Positions 9,876-21,619 are shown, counted from the first letter of the stretch. The stretch: 64,000 nucleotides of DNA from Massospora cicadina (GCA_022478985.1 JAKSZP010012241.1:1-64000); one strand, 5' to 3'. The notes: generated from the letters alone by a model not told the origin. Made by a program: numbers and translations.

Positions 9876-12800
9876 TCAGACAAGACAAAACTTAGTACCA
9901 GGTGAGGCACCCCAGAGAAGCGATGCTATCTCTTGTTGCCAGCGGGAATGCCACTTATGGGAAGGGGGAGGGAACGTGTGTAGGGGCGTAGCCACTATTG
10001 AGCACGTGTGGAGGAAGGGGTCTGATTTGATGAACCAGACTGGGAACCAGGAGGAGACCAGCTGCCAGCGACGTGGTGGGAGATATCCAAACATCCACGC
10101 TTGAAAGTGATCCACCAAATGAGACCGGAATCTGTGGACAGCTTCAGGGAGGGTGGGGATGGATCCGGCGATGGCATCCAAGACAATCGTGTGGATAGTC
10201 CACATGGCGATTGCAACCACCAGAGCACGAAGGGAGGGTGGGAGGGGGAGGCCATTGATGAAGCAAACATATCTCTTGACAGACTGAAGGGATGTGTTTG
10301 ATCCTGGCCTAGCAGACGTTGGACTTCGCGCCATATTACTTTAGAGGTGGGGCACTTCTCCAGGCGGTGAAACAGCGTTCCATACTGGCCACACACGACA
10401 CAGGATGAGTGTAAAGCATTAGAGCGCTCAGCTGTATGATACACCCGCCTCAGGCAGCGCCACACATGGGAGCGGACTTGAGGCTGCAACAGAGGATGGT
10501 GTGCGTATTTCCAGATAGTCTTTTGGGTCTCAGTGGAATAAGGGATGTCCATCATGTCCAGGTAGTCCACCCTGGATAGGACTTGGGGTCGAATGGGGAT
10601 CACGCCATCATGGATGGGTAGCCCTGTACCTCTTGTGTGAACTGAGGAGAGGAGCGGCCTCTTCAGGTTGTATGTCCACTAATACGAATTCTCCACTCTG
10701 CGCTTCGCATGGAGAGTAGGATTCGTTTGTAGTGGGTTTTGGTCCCATGAGGACCTGTGGCTGATGTGTGTGATGCGAGGTATTTCATCAGGGAGTGGGG
10801 GTTTGATGTATTGTTGAGGCCCAAGGCTTGGGAGAAGTTGGAGCGGGCCGCGCGGGACCAGTGTTGGGATGGGAGTGTAGGAGCAGTGATGGCCGCAATC
10901 CAGGTGCCTAGGATCTTGGCGGCATGGGCTTTGAAGTCAAGTAGGCCCATGCCACCATGATGATGAGGGCCAAAAATGACCTCTAGCCGTACTGGTGGAG
11001 GGCGGCCTGACCAAAGCCAACCTTGTAGCAAAGCATACAGGGATTTGAAGAAGCTTGGGGAGAAGGGGATGGCGTGGGCTCCAAACCAGACTTTGGATAG
11101 GAGCATAGAGTTGGCAAGAACAACCCTGCCAGTGAGGGTAGTAGGGTGGGCTCTGAGAGAGGCGATTCGCTTCGTCATGTTGTCCAGTATATGGCCCTCC
11201 ATTACTGCTGACGCGTATCCTCCTGCCTCCAACCACACGCCCAGATGGCGTACCGGTCCTATGGTAGGTCGCGGCACAAAGGGGAGCACCAGTGGAGCAA
11301 TGTGTTTGAGTTAGTAAGGCGTGGACTTGGGCGAGCAGCTGTGCTGGGTTGGGAACTACTTGCTGGGGCCCAGCAGTTCTGAAACCGACCAAGGAGGATG
11401 ATTTCGGTTTTGGAGGCGTTCAGTGCCGCGTTGCTTACCCGGGAATATTCCTGGATGAGGGCTTCAAGCGCGCGTGCATCTTTATTATTAGACACCCCCA
11501 CCACGCAATCATCTGCAAATGCCATCATCTTGACTGGGGTTTGGCCTGGCACATGGACCCCAGTGAGTTGGGCATTCATATTTTGCAGTAGTGGGTCAAG
11601 GCTGAAGTTGTATAAGAGTGGGCTCAGGGGGTCTCCTTGTCGCAGGACCCTATGAGGATGGACTACTTCCGTTAGGAAACCTGGGCCGCGCACAGCCATT
11701 GTTGCAGATTCCGTGAGCAGCATCACCCAGTTAATGAAGCGGGGAGGTAGGCAGAATTGTTGGAGGCAGGCCCTAAGGTATTCCCAGTTTACTCTATCAT
11801 TCTGCCTTTTGTTGGTCCAAGAATACAAGTGCCCCAGAGGCTGTGGACTGACACACATTAGCCACAGAGTGCACGTTATCCCAAATCGACCTTCTGGGGA
11901 TGAAACCGAATTGTTCTGGAGAGATGGTGGCAGATGCTACAGTCCCTAAACAGTTAGCCATGATTTTTGTTAAAATTTTGCTGTCTGTGTTTGTTAGAGA
12001 AATGGGGCGCCAGTTGGCTAAGTCTAGCCTACCCCCTTTCTTGAAGAGTGTGACTGTAAAAGCCTCATGTCCTCCTGGTAGGAGGCGCATTTCCAACAGG
12101 CTTTGGTTGAGTGAGGCTAGCAGCAATGGGGATATGTATTTAAGATATTTTTTGTAGAACTCATATGGAATGCCATCTGGGCCTGGGCATTTTTGGCTTG
12201 GCGCACCACGAATGGTATTCCATAATTCGTTTGGAGTAATTAAATTCATTATTTCTGGGTATCGGAAAATGGTGCAGATATGAGCTCTGTCGAGAAATTC
12301 CACCATTTCGGCCAGCTGAATTGGTTCAGCTCGGTATAACTCGGAGTAATATCTTTGCATTTTGATTGCCACTTTGGCTGGTGTGTCCATGATAGAATTA
12401 TCCGATCTTTGCACCTGTGTGCAGGCCACGCTCTGGCGTGGTGCAAAATTTTTTTTGAAGAAGTATGTGGTGCACTTGTTGCCTTTAGTGATGCGTGTGG
12501 CCCTGTATTGGACACAAACCTGATGTTTGTGTTGCCTTTCAAGTGCGTTGAGGTGGGCTGCTGCCTCCGCCCACTTCTGGCCCCATCAGGGCTATATCCT
12601 GAGGCTGGAATGTTGGACTCCAAGTGGGCCAATTCTGCCAGCGCACACGATATAACCGCCGATGTGGCTTGTGAGCATCTGGATAAGAGATGGCAATAGT
12701 GGCGGATGGTGTCTTTTTTGAAAGTTGCCCATGTGGAAATGGGGTCCGCACAAAACGGTGCAACAAACGATTTTGCCAAAGTTGTCTCTTCCACCCACAT

Positions 12801-13578
12801 GGAAAATCCTGGTGACGCAAGCTCTGGGGGGCAGATTTTGCACCAATGTGGGGCCTTTGCAACTGTGATAGGTAAGTGGTATGTTATCAAGACCTTTCAG
12901 TGGTCAGAGAATTCCATTTTCATTGTTTTGAAGTGGGAGATGTGGGGTTGGAATTTCGCCGGCGCTAAAATAAGGTCAATGCGGGTCATGGACCTTAATT
13001 GGCCGTTGTAGATGTGGGGATGCATCATGTTTTTGAGCAGTGGGGCATGTCGTGGCAGCGCATCCATTAACCCAAGGGTGGCTTTTAGAATGCATAGTTC
13101 TACATGACCCTGTGGGGCGTGGGGTGAGGGCGGCCACCAGTCCATTGGTGAGGTTAGCCAACAGTTCATGTCACCAATTAGGAAAGAATTGGGGGTAGCG
13201 GGAGGGATTTGACCAATGAGAAAAATTCCCGACGCTCTTGTGCACCGTTTGGGGCATAAATGTTGATGATTGTGTGTGCAACATCAGCCCATGAGAAGGT
13301 GACAACGAGCACTCGGTCATTTAGGAATGTTTCTGAAGATGTAAATTTGAAAAAAATTGTTTTCTGAATTAGCACCCCACAGTGCTTCGACCAAAAGGAT
13401 AGGGATGGTAGGAGCATTGTTTTCCAAGCATCCTCAGAACCTCGTGGACAGTGGGTTCCTGGATGGCCAGGATATCCACGGGTAAATTATTTTGTAAAAA
13501 ACTCAGTTTCCTAGCCCAGGATGGGGAGGCCTTGAGTCCGGCGATATTCAGCGTCCCTAGAGTGAAGGTTTCCCCCAT
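9876..13578 (-). pseudogene. LINE-1 ORF2: endonuclease and reverse transcriptase
   Basis: ORF2 would nick the target and copy the LINE RNA. It starts at ATG 13578 (MGETFTLGTLNIAGL) and ends at the TGA after ASPGTKFCLV at 9876, about 1,230 codons. Endonuclease motifs: NIAGL, LAIQE, NIYAPN, DMNCWL, RIDLIL and FSDH. RT motifs: PGPDGIPYEFY, WRPISLTN, GFIPRRSIWDNV, RVNWEYL, LRQGDPLSPLLYNF and FADDCVVGVS (catalytic Asps kept). The C-terminal finger CVVCGQYGTLFHRLEKC (CX2CX7HX4C) is intact. The frame shifts at least five times: near 13400, 13170, 12890, 12430 and 11830. Alternate starts seen within these pieces are artefacts of the shifts. Confidence 0.85.
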
Positions 13579-13595
13579 TGCACCTTAGGTGCGAG
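13576..13595 (-). promoter_or_regulatory. LINE-1 ORF1/ORF2 junction hairpin
   Basis: On the minus strand GCACC-TAA-GGTGC forms a 5-bp stem whose loop is the ORF1 stop codon TAA. The ORF2 ATG at 13578-13576 follows two bases after the stem. LINE-2 and LINE-3 keep the same structure with paired changes. It may govern stop-and-restart translation; that is inference. Confidence 0.5.
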
Positions 13596-14996
13596 GGGTG
13601 GGCCCCCTGGCCCACCAGCCTCTCCAGGTCCCCACGGGCTTTCACAGCAGTGCGGGTATTAGCAGCAACGCTATCAGGGTTTTTGTTAATTTTTGCAGAA
13701 AGAGTCGCGTTGGCTTTGGCCTTTGCTTTTTGTTTACCTGACGTTGGACGAATTTTTGCAGTGCGGATAAGTTCAGTGCACCGTCGAGTGGGGCAAAAAA
13801 TTTCTTTTTGGTTGGAATAGGTCCCAAGTCAGTTTCAACCGGGGCTTGGGTGCAGCAATTGGGTGAGATCAAATCTCCCATCGGATCCTCAGATTGAGTG
13901 GCCCATTCAGCTTGGGCCTCCCAATCTGATTGGGTGATGGATTCCCAAGTTGCTTCCGCTGCAAAGGTCTCCATGTCCTCCTGGCGTTGTGAGTGTGGGA
14001 TGGTGGTGGTGACCTTGGCCACTTCCTTGGCCGCAGTCCTATGGGCCTGCTTGGCCTTCTTCCGCTCCTGCAGGGAGATGGGCTTTACCAATAGGTAGCA
14101 GCCTTGTGCTCCCCATGGGAAAGCCTCTTTGGTGCTTGCGGTTGGTTCGTAGTGCGCCTCTCCGCTGGCCATGGCCGCCGAGGGGTGCTCTTGGAATGTA
14201 ACGCCCTCTTTAATGGGGCACGCGTGTGCCTTATGGCCAAACGCATCACAGTGGGTGCAAATGGGGGGCGCGCTGTCCACGGTTACCCAGAATGGGTGGG
14301 TGGTGTGCCCTGCGATATCAGTAAAGGTGGAGTGTGGGATCTGGGTTAGGTCCTTCGCGATCTCCTCAGTTGGGGTCAGAACTGTGATGGCTTTGCCGGT
14401 GCACAGGTGTGGCATCAGCATGAAATGTTGCATTTCAAAAGATTGTATTTCGCCGTATATGGCGAGACCTTCTTTCAGGTGTTGCTCCAAAATGTCACGT
14501 TTTACCGTAGTAGGCAAAAAGTCAAACGTGAGGAAAATTTGGTTTGATTTTTTCCATCTGGTGCATTTAGTTTCAATGACCCATTGCCCTTTGGGGAGGT
14601 TGACCACTATGCACACCGCTGCAGCTTCGTCTGCTGCTATTTTGCTTTCAAAACCTAGGTCCAGCCAACTGCGCAACATGGAGTGAGGTGCAACGTACAC
14701 CGCGGTCGAGAAAATTTTGTGTACATCTTCACAAATTTTTCCCATAGGGCCGTTTTTTGGATGTCCAGATACACACGGACTCCGAATTCCACCGATGAAA
14801 GTGGCTGGGAATGTGGCGTGTTGATGTACTGGTTGCATCGTGCTTGCCACGCGAGTATCTCTGGGGAAATTGTGACCACCGGTTTCTTTAGATTTTTTTC
14901 TATTCCGCCGGATTCTCCAGGGCGTTTTCAAACGTTAGAGGCCATGGGCCTTCCACCTGCTCCTCTTGCCTTGCTTGCCCAACTGCTCCCAGACAT
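13585..14996 (-). pseudogene. LINE-1 ORF1: CCHC nucleic-acid-binding protein
   Basis: By alignment with LINE-2 the start is ATG 14996 (MSGSSWASKARGAGG) and the stop is TAA 13587-13585. A zinc knuckle CTHCDAFGHKAHAC (CX2CX4HX4C) lies at about 14259-14218. Basic and Ala-rich stretches follow. Such proteins coat LINE RNA. Defects: TGA at codon 23, shared with LINE-2; one T lost in a T run near 14735; one A lost in an A run near 13755; and one base lost near 13655. The long open frame 13642-14931 therefore starts in the wrong frame and joins the true one only from about residue 66 (CEDVHKIFSTAVYVAPHS). Confidence 0.75.
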
Positions 14997-15091
14997 GGGC
15001 GCAGACTAATCCCCTCTATGAGATTATCAAACTAGATTTAGTCTTGAATTGAATGGGTTACAAAAGTGTTTGCAACGAGAAAGAAAAGTTT

Positions 15092-15109
15092 CCCTCCTTA
15101 CCCATTTTT
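15092..15109. repeat. LINE-1 target-site duplication, right
   Basis: Exact copy of 9800-9817. The sequence beyond continues the tail of element A towards its 3' LTR. Confidence 0.85.
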
Positions 15110-15305
15110 CAATTAGGTGAAATCACTCTCTTTATCATCATTGACCCAGAGGGTGACAGAACAAACTTAACGTTCCTTGATCTGGACCTTATAAGTTCAT
15201 TCATTTGTTAAACTTGGAGTACTGTATTGCTGACGTTAATCAGGGGACATTGGTAAATTGAGTACATGACTAAATTAATTAGCCCTATACCCCCTCTGAC
15301 AGGAT

Positions 15306-15319
15306 CTTGAGTGGGGCAT
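15306..15319 (+). promoter_or_regulatory. Element A polypurine tract
   Basis: 'cttgagtggggcat' lies directly before the LTR start TGTCAGG. This purine-rich GAGTGGGG core is where plus-strand priming would begin. Confidence 0.55.
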
Positions 15320-15791
15320 TGTCAGGATTCAAGATGATAAGAAATTCAAAGTCCTTACTCCTGAATCAAGCCTTGGTAGATTGGCTCTTGAACCAATGCT
15401 AATGAAACTTTATCCTGAAGGCACTGATACTAGACTCAATCAGGAAACATTGCATGCTTTAGAATTAATGGAAACACCTTCATGATTCTCTTCCCCACTT
15501 CCCAAATTGCAAGAGGTGTGGCCCCCAACAAAGTGATCATGAGGATGATTCAGAACAATGAGGTTGTTGGCCAGACGGTCAATATGCGGAAGGCAGTGAA
15601 AGATATTTATTACATGGGGCTACAAAGGTTATTGAGCCACCACATCCCTACACACCCTATAAATATTGACGCTTTCAAATTTAACAAAGTAGTCTATAAT
15701 CACCTTATCTTTCATTTTTTAACCTCTCCACTAGTTTACAGCTTTGAGTCCATTTTAAAATTTGGTTTCAGTTAGGAGAACTGTTAAACCA
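15320..15791 (+). repeat. Element A 3' LTR
   Basis: It starts TGTCAGGATTC after a polypurine tract and ends near 'gttaaacca'. It aligns with 3918-4390, including TATAAATATT near 15659 and the 'cctctccactagttt' block. Numerous substitutions and small indels separate the two LTRs. The segment 15792-16084 that follows holds nothing I can identify. Confidence 0.7.
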
Positions 15792-16084
15792 AGAAGAATG
15801 AACCATGGTCCTCTCAATGAGCAGTAATTTGATTTTAATCTTTGCATGTTCTTGGGCTTCAGGGTTGAGATCTGGGTCCTGGACTAGGTTTTCATATAGA
15901 AATGAATCCTAAACCCCTTTATTATTTTTTCCATAAAAAGGCAGGGGCTTAAGTGGCAACATATCCGATTCCTAAAGACTTGACTTTAGGGTGACATACA
16001 AGCAATTTGTTGCTCTGATTTTTAGTATCTTTGGATTATTCTTCAGTATGAACACCAAAAGGTCTGATTTATGGTTGGTTCCCA

Positions 16085-16370
16085 GTTTACTGTCTAATTC
16101 TTCAGAATAAATAGAAAAGATTTTATATATGAATGTATTTATTAAGACAAAGAAAAACTACAAAAACAACCAACCAATATATAAAAAGGGTGTTGGTTTC
16201 TTATACTAGAAGTGTAAGCACGATGTCATGATATTTCAGCTCTTAGGATCACGCCTACACTATTCTTGAGCATTTAATTTTTTTTATTCTTTATTCATTT
16301 TCAAGTTTCAATTAATTGGTTTTCTTTTGTTGATATCAGAACTTTTGATAGTATTTCATCGTGTCCAACA
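16085..16370 (-). repeat. Element C 3' LTR
   Basis: On the minus strand it begins TGTTGGACACGATG at 16370, preceded by a purine-rich AAAAGTCTAAAAGGAAAAG tract at 16371-16389. It aligns with 21325-21619. The similarity continues a little past the 'ttggttccca' block near 16085, so the low boundary is approximate. Confidence 0.6.
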
Positions 16371-17060
16371 CTTTTCCTTTTAGACTTTTGGCTATAGAAA
16401 AAAATTAAATAAAAAAAGTTTATCTGAGCTTATCCCATGTCTCAGGTTTAGTCCAAAAAGTAGGTCGCCTCCTGGAATCTTATGCTTGGGAAACATTTTC
16501 TCCCTGGTAGCATTAATTAACAAAAAATTTATAGTTTTTTAATATATCTATTGAATTCTCTTTATTTATTGTTCAGAAGTTTTATAGAAATAATGATAGC
16601 TTTGGCCCTGGGAGGGGACTTTTGGGTGGGCGGAGGCTAAATAGGTGGGCTGCCTCTACCCATCTCTCATCCAGTGTATTCTCTAGATCAGCTAACTTTG
16701 TGAGCGGCAATGCCTTAGGATTGTAGTCTTTTTTATCCTAATGTGATGAAAACCCTATTCATCCTGATAGCTGGCGCCTGGGGTCCTAAATCACCCCTTC
16801 ATTGACTGGCAGGGCTCACACCCCCTTCTTTGGCTTTTTCATAAGCATAATTTTTGTGGGTAGTAAGGAGTTTTGTGCAGCAATGACAACGGGCTTTGCT
16901 AATGCAGGCGCTAGAGAATTTGTATTTTCTTTTTAAAAGTTACTTCTGTAGTTCATGACAATTAGCACAATCCCTAGTTAGACCTAGCTGTTTTAATAAG
17001 GCAGGTATTTCTTTTATGATAATAAGTGATGCACTTGGCATTTAATCCAACGTGCAATAA
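16371..17060 (-). pseudogene. Element C polyprotein C-terminal tail
   Basis: This region aligns with 21620-22015, the end of the element D polyprotein, on the same strand; shared blocks include 'gggccaaagc' and 'ccaggcgccagctatc'-type motifs. In D the matching stretch follows the integrase segment HISQLKPFVEPKL. Translation gives fragments such as LDERWVEAAHLFSLRPPKSPL. I first took this for LTR sequence, but its position after integrase and its coding texture make it pol tail. Confidence 0.4.
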
Positions 17061-17599
17061 GAATCTTCTTCATTTTAGAACTCAGGGGCTCCTTCCACTC
17101 TGATGGTCTCAACCTTACACAGTTTCTTACCATAAAAGGGAAAAGTGAGTAAGCATGAAAAGAGGCATGTATTTTCCAGTGAGGGGACAGTTCATATGAA
17201 AAGCGTCATTGTTCAAGACCTTGTTATTGTAGAATCAGTCCTTCCTATTTCAATCTAACTTCAAACATGGTACTTTTGAGTGCAGATTCTTGGTATTTGA
17301 CATAACCAAATTACCTTTCTTTTAGTTAGCTGCCTCACGCCGCTTCTTGTTTGCAAAGTGCTTGGAGTCATTAGTTGATTTAGTCAGCTGGCTCTGAACC
17401 TTATGATGAACCTCTAAAATGGGTCACAAAGTTATAAAGCAGTTGTAATGTTACTATGCGTTTGAGGCCCAATGGTGAAAGCAGGGTTTGTATCTCAAGT
17501 TAGCATAAATAAGAGACACACATTGTTGATAAATGGAGAAAATATTGTATGCAAATTGGTCCAGAGGAAGGTCTGCTACCTATATATCCTAAATTTAGT

Positions 17600-17920
17600 A
17601 TAAAAGCATCGAAGGTACTGTTCTAAAGACTGGTTAGTACACTCTGTTTGGCATCTGACTGAGGGGTGATAGTCTGATTGCAAATGCTTATTCTTCTATA
17701 TCTCACATAAAGCCTCCTAGAATCGCAAGGTATACTGCGGCCCCTATTATTGTTTACTTCCTGAAGAGCCCCAAACAGGGCAAAAACTTGTTCCACAAAC
17801 TTCTTTTTATGTCCTCAGTTGTGGTGGTTGTCATACAAGGGATAAAAATTACATATTTTGTAAAGTAATATACAGCCCCATAATTACACCATACCCATAG
17901 GACATGGGTAAAATTATTTT
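17600..17920 (-). pseudogene. Element C integrase core
   Basis: Minus-strand fragments in neighbouring frames match the gypsy integrase core. They are FVEQVFALFG near 17790, then NNRG and PQYTLRF near 17725-17745 (the DRGPQF motif, with Asp changed to Asn), then HPSVRCQTECTN near 17645 (the HPQTDGQTERxN motif). Integrase would insert the DNA copy into the chromosome. At least three frame changes occur. The zinc-binding N-terminus upstream is too decayed to place. Confidence 0.6.
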
Positions 17921-18639
17921 TATTCCACAAAAGGTTATGTCCATGGACCTGCTGCCTGTTGGAGATGGTGGGTAGCCATTCCGTCCTGTCTTATCTGACT
18001 TGGACCAAGAACAGATCAAGCATTGCTCAATTCATGCAGGAACCTCTTTTTTCATTCTGTTCTGTTCATACCTTCATTTTATTAAATTGATACATCTTTT
18101 CGCCACAGGTTTCCCCAAGGTGATGGATCTGATATCCCCTTTATAACATATGAACGCAGCTCAGAGGAAACTTATACTTTGTCATAAAATCGTTACCCAA
18201 TTTTTAGTAATGTCATATAAAAGGGGCTTTACCAGCATCAATCTATGCTAGGAGGTCTCACCCTTAGGGTTCTATAGACTGGGATGCCAAAACAGCATCT
18301 AGGAAAGAATCTCATTGACAGAGGATGCCAGAACTGGGTAAGAGGATTAAATTTACTCACCAGATAAGAACTAGTAACACTGATACTGGGGGATTAGAAA
18401 CTTCAGGATTTTTATTTGGATTTTAGTTTGGTTTAGGCTTGGGTGAGTGAAGCAACTGTGGCTTTGGCTGAAGGTGGAAGAGCTATGACCTGTTCAGGTG
18501 GAATTACTGTGACCAATTAAGAGTCTGTATCTAAAGTGTGACCCATTAGGGGATTGTGGCACAGAATATGGTAAAGTTTAGGCAGCCCTTTGACAAAATC
18601 CTACTTGAAATTGAAGCTTAAAAGGTCACGATGAGTCAT

Positions 18640-18960
18640 GGTCTGCCTGTGAGCTACATCTGGGATTTATAATAATAATTAAAAAGCTTGTGGTTTATAC
18701 GCACAACCGCTATATGTTTTGTGCCCTGTAGCAGGTACCAACAGTGCATCAAAAACCAAGAAACTGCCAATGACCATAAGTCATAAATGTCCTAGTTGCT
18801 CTCCATGACGCTGGACTTCCTTGAAAAGTAAGCCTTAGGGATTTCTACACTTCATTTTCCTTTCAGGAGTACATCACCAACTGAAGTGCCATAGGCATCA
18901 CAAGCTATGATAGAAGGATTATTTTATTCAGAATGACAAAGAACAAAGGGTGGTGGTGAA
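18640..18960 (-). pseudogene. Element C RNase H
   Basis: The minus strand reads IIACDAYGTSVGDVLLKGK, then IPKAYFSRKSSVMESN, then DIYDLWSLAVSWF. After a frame change comes YLLQGTKHIAVVRINHKLF. These are the gypsy RNase H blocks in order, with the first catalytic Asp kept and the later TDH motif changed to INH. Confidence 0.75.
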
Positions 18961-19529
18961 GGTTTTTATTACCTTAACGTCTATTGGCATTCTGGAGTCC
19001 AAATAAACTGGGGGTTCTTACCTGTAAGGAGGTGAAGGGGCGAGGACAGTTTTAAAATTGCTAGTGAGAACTTCAAAAGAAGATTTACATATTTGTAGGA
19101 ATCTCTGCAGTTGCTTATACGTTACTGCATTGGGCCAACTGATAGCCTTTAGTTTAGAAGGCGCAATGGTGTGAGCATCCTTAAGGGATTATATTACCCA
19201 GTAATTAAACTTTATATTTGAATAATTCACATTTGTATGTCTTAGAAATCAGACTAGCTTTTTGATGAGTTACAGCTATTTCTACCAAATCCTTACCTCT
19301 GTTTTCCAGCATGGGAATGTGGATAGAAATGACATCCACTTCGGCAAGAGCACAATCTAATCTGAGTTCCCCAATGTGTCGTCATTTTACACTGAAAAAC
19401 TTCTTGGGCTTACTTCAGACAAAATGGCATAACATTAGCTGGTGTATTATATGGAGTGTAAATCGCCATCAGCCACTCCTGGCCAGACTTGGCCCGCTCT
19501 TGATGGAAAGAAATTACCACATCAAGTTT

Positions 19530-19990
19530 ATAGAAAACCTTTGATTTTTTAATATCCTGAAATTCGCTGCCTCCAAGGGTAAGGGATATGGATCAGAAAC
19601 CATCACATTATTCAAATGGCCATAATCCACGCTTTGTCTCAGGTACCATCAGGTTTCTGTGAAAATACTACAAGAGAAGTCACAGGAGAGATTATCTGCA
19701 CCAAATACCCTTCTTCACCATGTTAATCAAGTCTTTATCATTTTGTCTTTCTTAGCCATGTAGGGATATTTGGGACAGTTTTTATAAAAGTCAACCGATA
19801 ACTGAAACTTAGATAATATCTCTGAGTGAATTTGCAACTTATTAGCACCGTCCACATCAAAAACTGACTTAAATGGCGCAAGGATAAGAGGCAAAATAGG
19901 CAGCTCAGACAAGATATCAGTAGAAGAGTATTCCACTGTTGCTGACACTCCATTGCCTGTTGCCAGCATGGGAAGGAGGCGGAATTCACC
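19530..19990 (-). pseudogene. Element C reverse transcriptase N-terminal half
   Basis: The open frame 19727-20047 contains PFKSVFDVDGANKLQIHSE, the usual entry to gypsy RT, and the frame then changes. Near 19650 'SLVVFSQKPDGT' matches the SPVVLVKKPDGS motif. Near 19600-19560 'LNNVMVSDPYPLPLE' matches the LNxxTVKDxYPLP motif. The palm with the YxDD box would lie between 19530 and 18960, but I cannot trace it. Confidence 0.7.
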
Positions 19991-20047
19991 AGAGTGAAAA
20001 TCGGAATTAAAGTCTAATGTGTTCCGCTGTAATTCAATACTCAACAA

Positions 20048-21324
20048 TTAGTGGCGCTACCATTCTATCCCCAAATTTACAACATACACAATTCTGGAAT
20101 TTCTGCAAAGTTAACAAAAAAAACATTATGAGCTACGAGATGCAGTGGTCTATAAAAAGGCAGTGTGAGTATGGGAATATGAGATGCTCCATGACATGGG
20201 AGCCTGGGGTGAACTTAAATTTAAAGTTTGCGCAACCTTAAGGCTGATGTAAATACCTGTGGTACCAGTGTAACTTGAGTAGTTACAGTTACCTTACGCT
20301 GTCCTACTGCAATATAATTATGGAACTTGAAATATGAATGGTAAGATTTAATTAATTCCTTGAGGGAACAAAGGGCATAAAAGGATTTTTTAAACTTAGA
20401 GCTCTTCCTAACCTTGGTTTATCTGTTGATAAACTAAGTGGGTATTGCCGCCTCCCAAGAATAATTTAAAGAGCTAGATTCATGATCCTTAGGGCCAGAT
20501 AAGGGGCGCACTGCTGAAGGGACCTCATAGACTGGGTCTACATAGATCTGTTTTAAAACTTATTGAACCAACAAGGTGTAATAAGCTGTGGTTGCAGGAT
20601 CTGAGGGTTTTATAGGGTTTGCAATCATTCCAACTAAACATTTGAGATATCACGACATAAGGGGATTTCTTAAAATGAGACTGGTCTAAGTAAACCATTT
20701 TGGCTTTTTCAACGCCCTGGGAAGTGGTTTAATCGCCTCTGAGTGGTATTCCAGATCTGGCTTGTGAGTGACTGATACCATAATTTTGTACTCTGATTCA
20801 CCATTTCCTTTTTTATATATGCAAATGGCATTTGATTAACAGCGTGGCTTATCCCCTCCTCAGAGGAATTCACTACTAATCCCAATGCTTTCTCACTGTT
20901 GTCAGTTTCTAACACCTGTTTGTGCCTGACGTGAAAAGACTAGGAGAGGCCTCTAACTCTGGAGACTTAAACAAGCGAGGTATACAAAGGGGTTGTGAGC
21001 TTTGCATCACTAGCTATCAAAACATTCTTTGTGACTTTAGATAAAGTATTTCTTGGCTAACAGTTAAGGTGCACTCTTAAGAGAAAAAATAATCTTTGGT
21101 TGGTGGTAGTGTCATTCAAAGTATGAAGATATTAAGATAACAACCTCATCAATGTATTTTTAGCTGGGTTAAAACCAGTAACCCAACGAGACAAGTAAAG
21201 ACCTGTCTTTATTTGTGAGTATTCTAGAATCAATACGGCATCCACATTCTACAAGGTACTAATGGTCTTAAGGGGCTGGGAAAAGGCATTCTAGAGAAGG
21301 TACTAAAAAGTGGCTGATTAAGGG
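20048..21324 (-). pseudogene. Element C gag/protease region, strongly decayed
   Basis: By position, between the shared LTR and the RT, this 1.3-kb stretch should carry leader, gag and protease of element C. Only short open frames remain, for example 20709-20915, and I could not place a zinc knuckle, capsid motif or protease DTG. A primer-site-like TGGGAACCAA stands near 21336 on the minus strand. The assignment rests on context. Confidence 0.35.
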
Positions 21325-21619
21325 AATTGGTTCCCATTTAAAGTATAATTGTTAAAGATACATAAAAAAGGGTTTTTAAAAAAAACTAAAACAAAGGGAA
21401 CCTACAAAAAACCCAAAACAATATAATAAGTAAATGTTGTTGATTCTTATACTATGAGAGGTGAAGCACGGGGCCCATGGGATTCTAGGTCTTAGGATCA
21501 CATCTATGCTACTCCTGAGCATTTCATTTTTGTATTGTTAATCAATTTTCAAGTTGAAAATAATTAAAATAATTTTGTTTACCTCAGAACTCATTAAAAA
21601 TATCTCCTCATGTCCAACA
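21325..21619 (-). repeat. LTR shared by elements D and C
   Basis: On the minus strand it begins TGTTGGACATGAGG at 21619, preceded by the purine tract AAAAGTATTGAGGGAAAGAG (21620-21639). It aligns with 16085-16370. Element D's polyprotein tail stands just before it and element C's internal region just after it, so it acts as 3' LTR of D and 5' LTR of C. This is the pattern left by recombination between LTRs of neighbouring copies. Confidence 0.6.

Larger units (their letters stand above)
9818..15091 (-). mobile_element. LINE-1: full-length non-LTR retrotransposon copy
   Basis: 5,274 bp on the minus strand, starting AACTTTTCTTTCTCGTTGCA at the 15091 end, as in LINE-2 and LINE-3. It ends with AATAAATTAAAAATTAAA at the 9818 end. 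ORF1 (CCHC) and ORF2 (endonuclease, RT, zinc finger) lie in order. Exact 18-bp duplications flank it. It keeps CpG sites that LINE-2 has lost and is the least decayed of the three, yet both ORFs carry frameshifts. I could not assign a clade. Confidence 0.9.
3918..15791 (+). mobile_element. Ty3/gypsy retrotransposon A, split by LINE-1
   Basis: Two diverged direct repeats (3918-4390 and 15320-15791) bound a plus-strand element with primer site, gag, RT, RNase H and integrase remnants in gypsy order. Removing LINE-1 and one target duplicate leaves about 6.6 kb. LTR divergence, many stops and a lost RT active site show it is old and inactive. LINE-1 lies between the integrase region and the 3' LTR. 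No clear 5-bp target duplication survives. Confidence 0.8.
16085..21619 (-). mobile_element. Ty3/gypsy retrotransposon C
   Basis: A minus-strand element bounded by two direct repeats (16085-16370 and 21325-21619). From high to low coordinates they enclose a decayed gag/protease region, RT, RNase H, integrase and polyprotein tail. The right repeat also serves as the 3' LTR of element D, so the two stand in tandem with one shared LTR. All coding parts are broken. Confidence 0.7.

Noticed and set aside
10976..11314. 112-codon plus-strand frame, and similar plus-strand frames at 11349-12157 and 12355-12699
   Set aside because: They run antisense to LINE-1 ORF2, whose minus-strand RT motifs are clear.
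14171..14686. 171-codon plus-strand frame
   Set aside because: It is antisense to LINE-1 ORF1; a matching minus-strand frame appears opposite ORF1 of LINE-2 (46129-46617), as expected for shadows.
16371..16820. LTR of element C extending to 16820
   Set aside because: The similarity to 21620-22015 continues there, but in D that stretch follows integrase and reads as polyprotein tail; purine tract plus TGTTGGAC sets the LTR start at 16370 and 21619.
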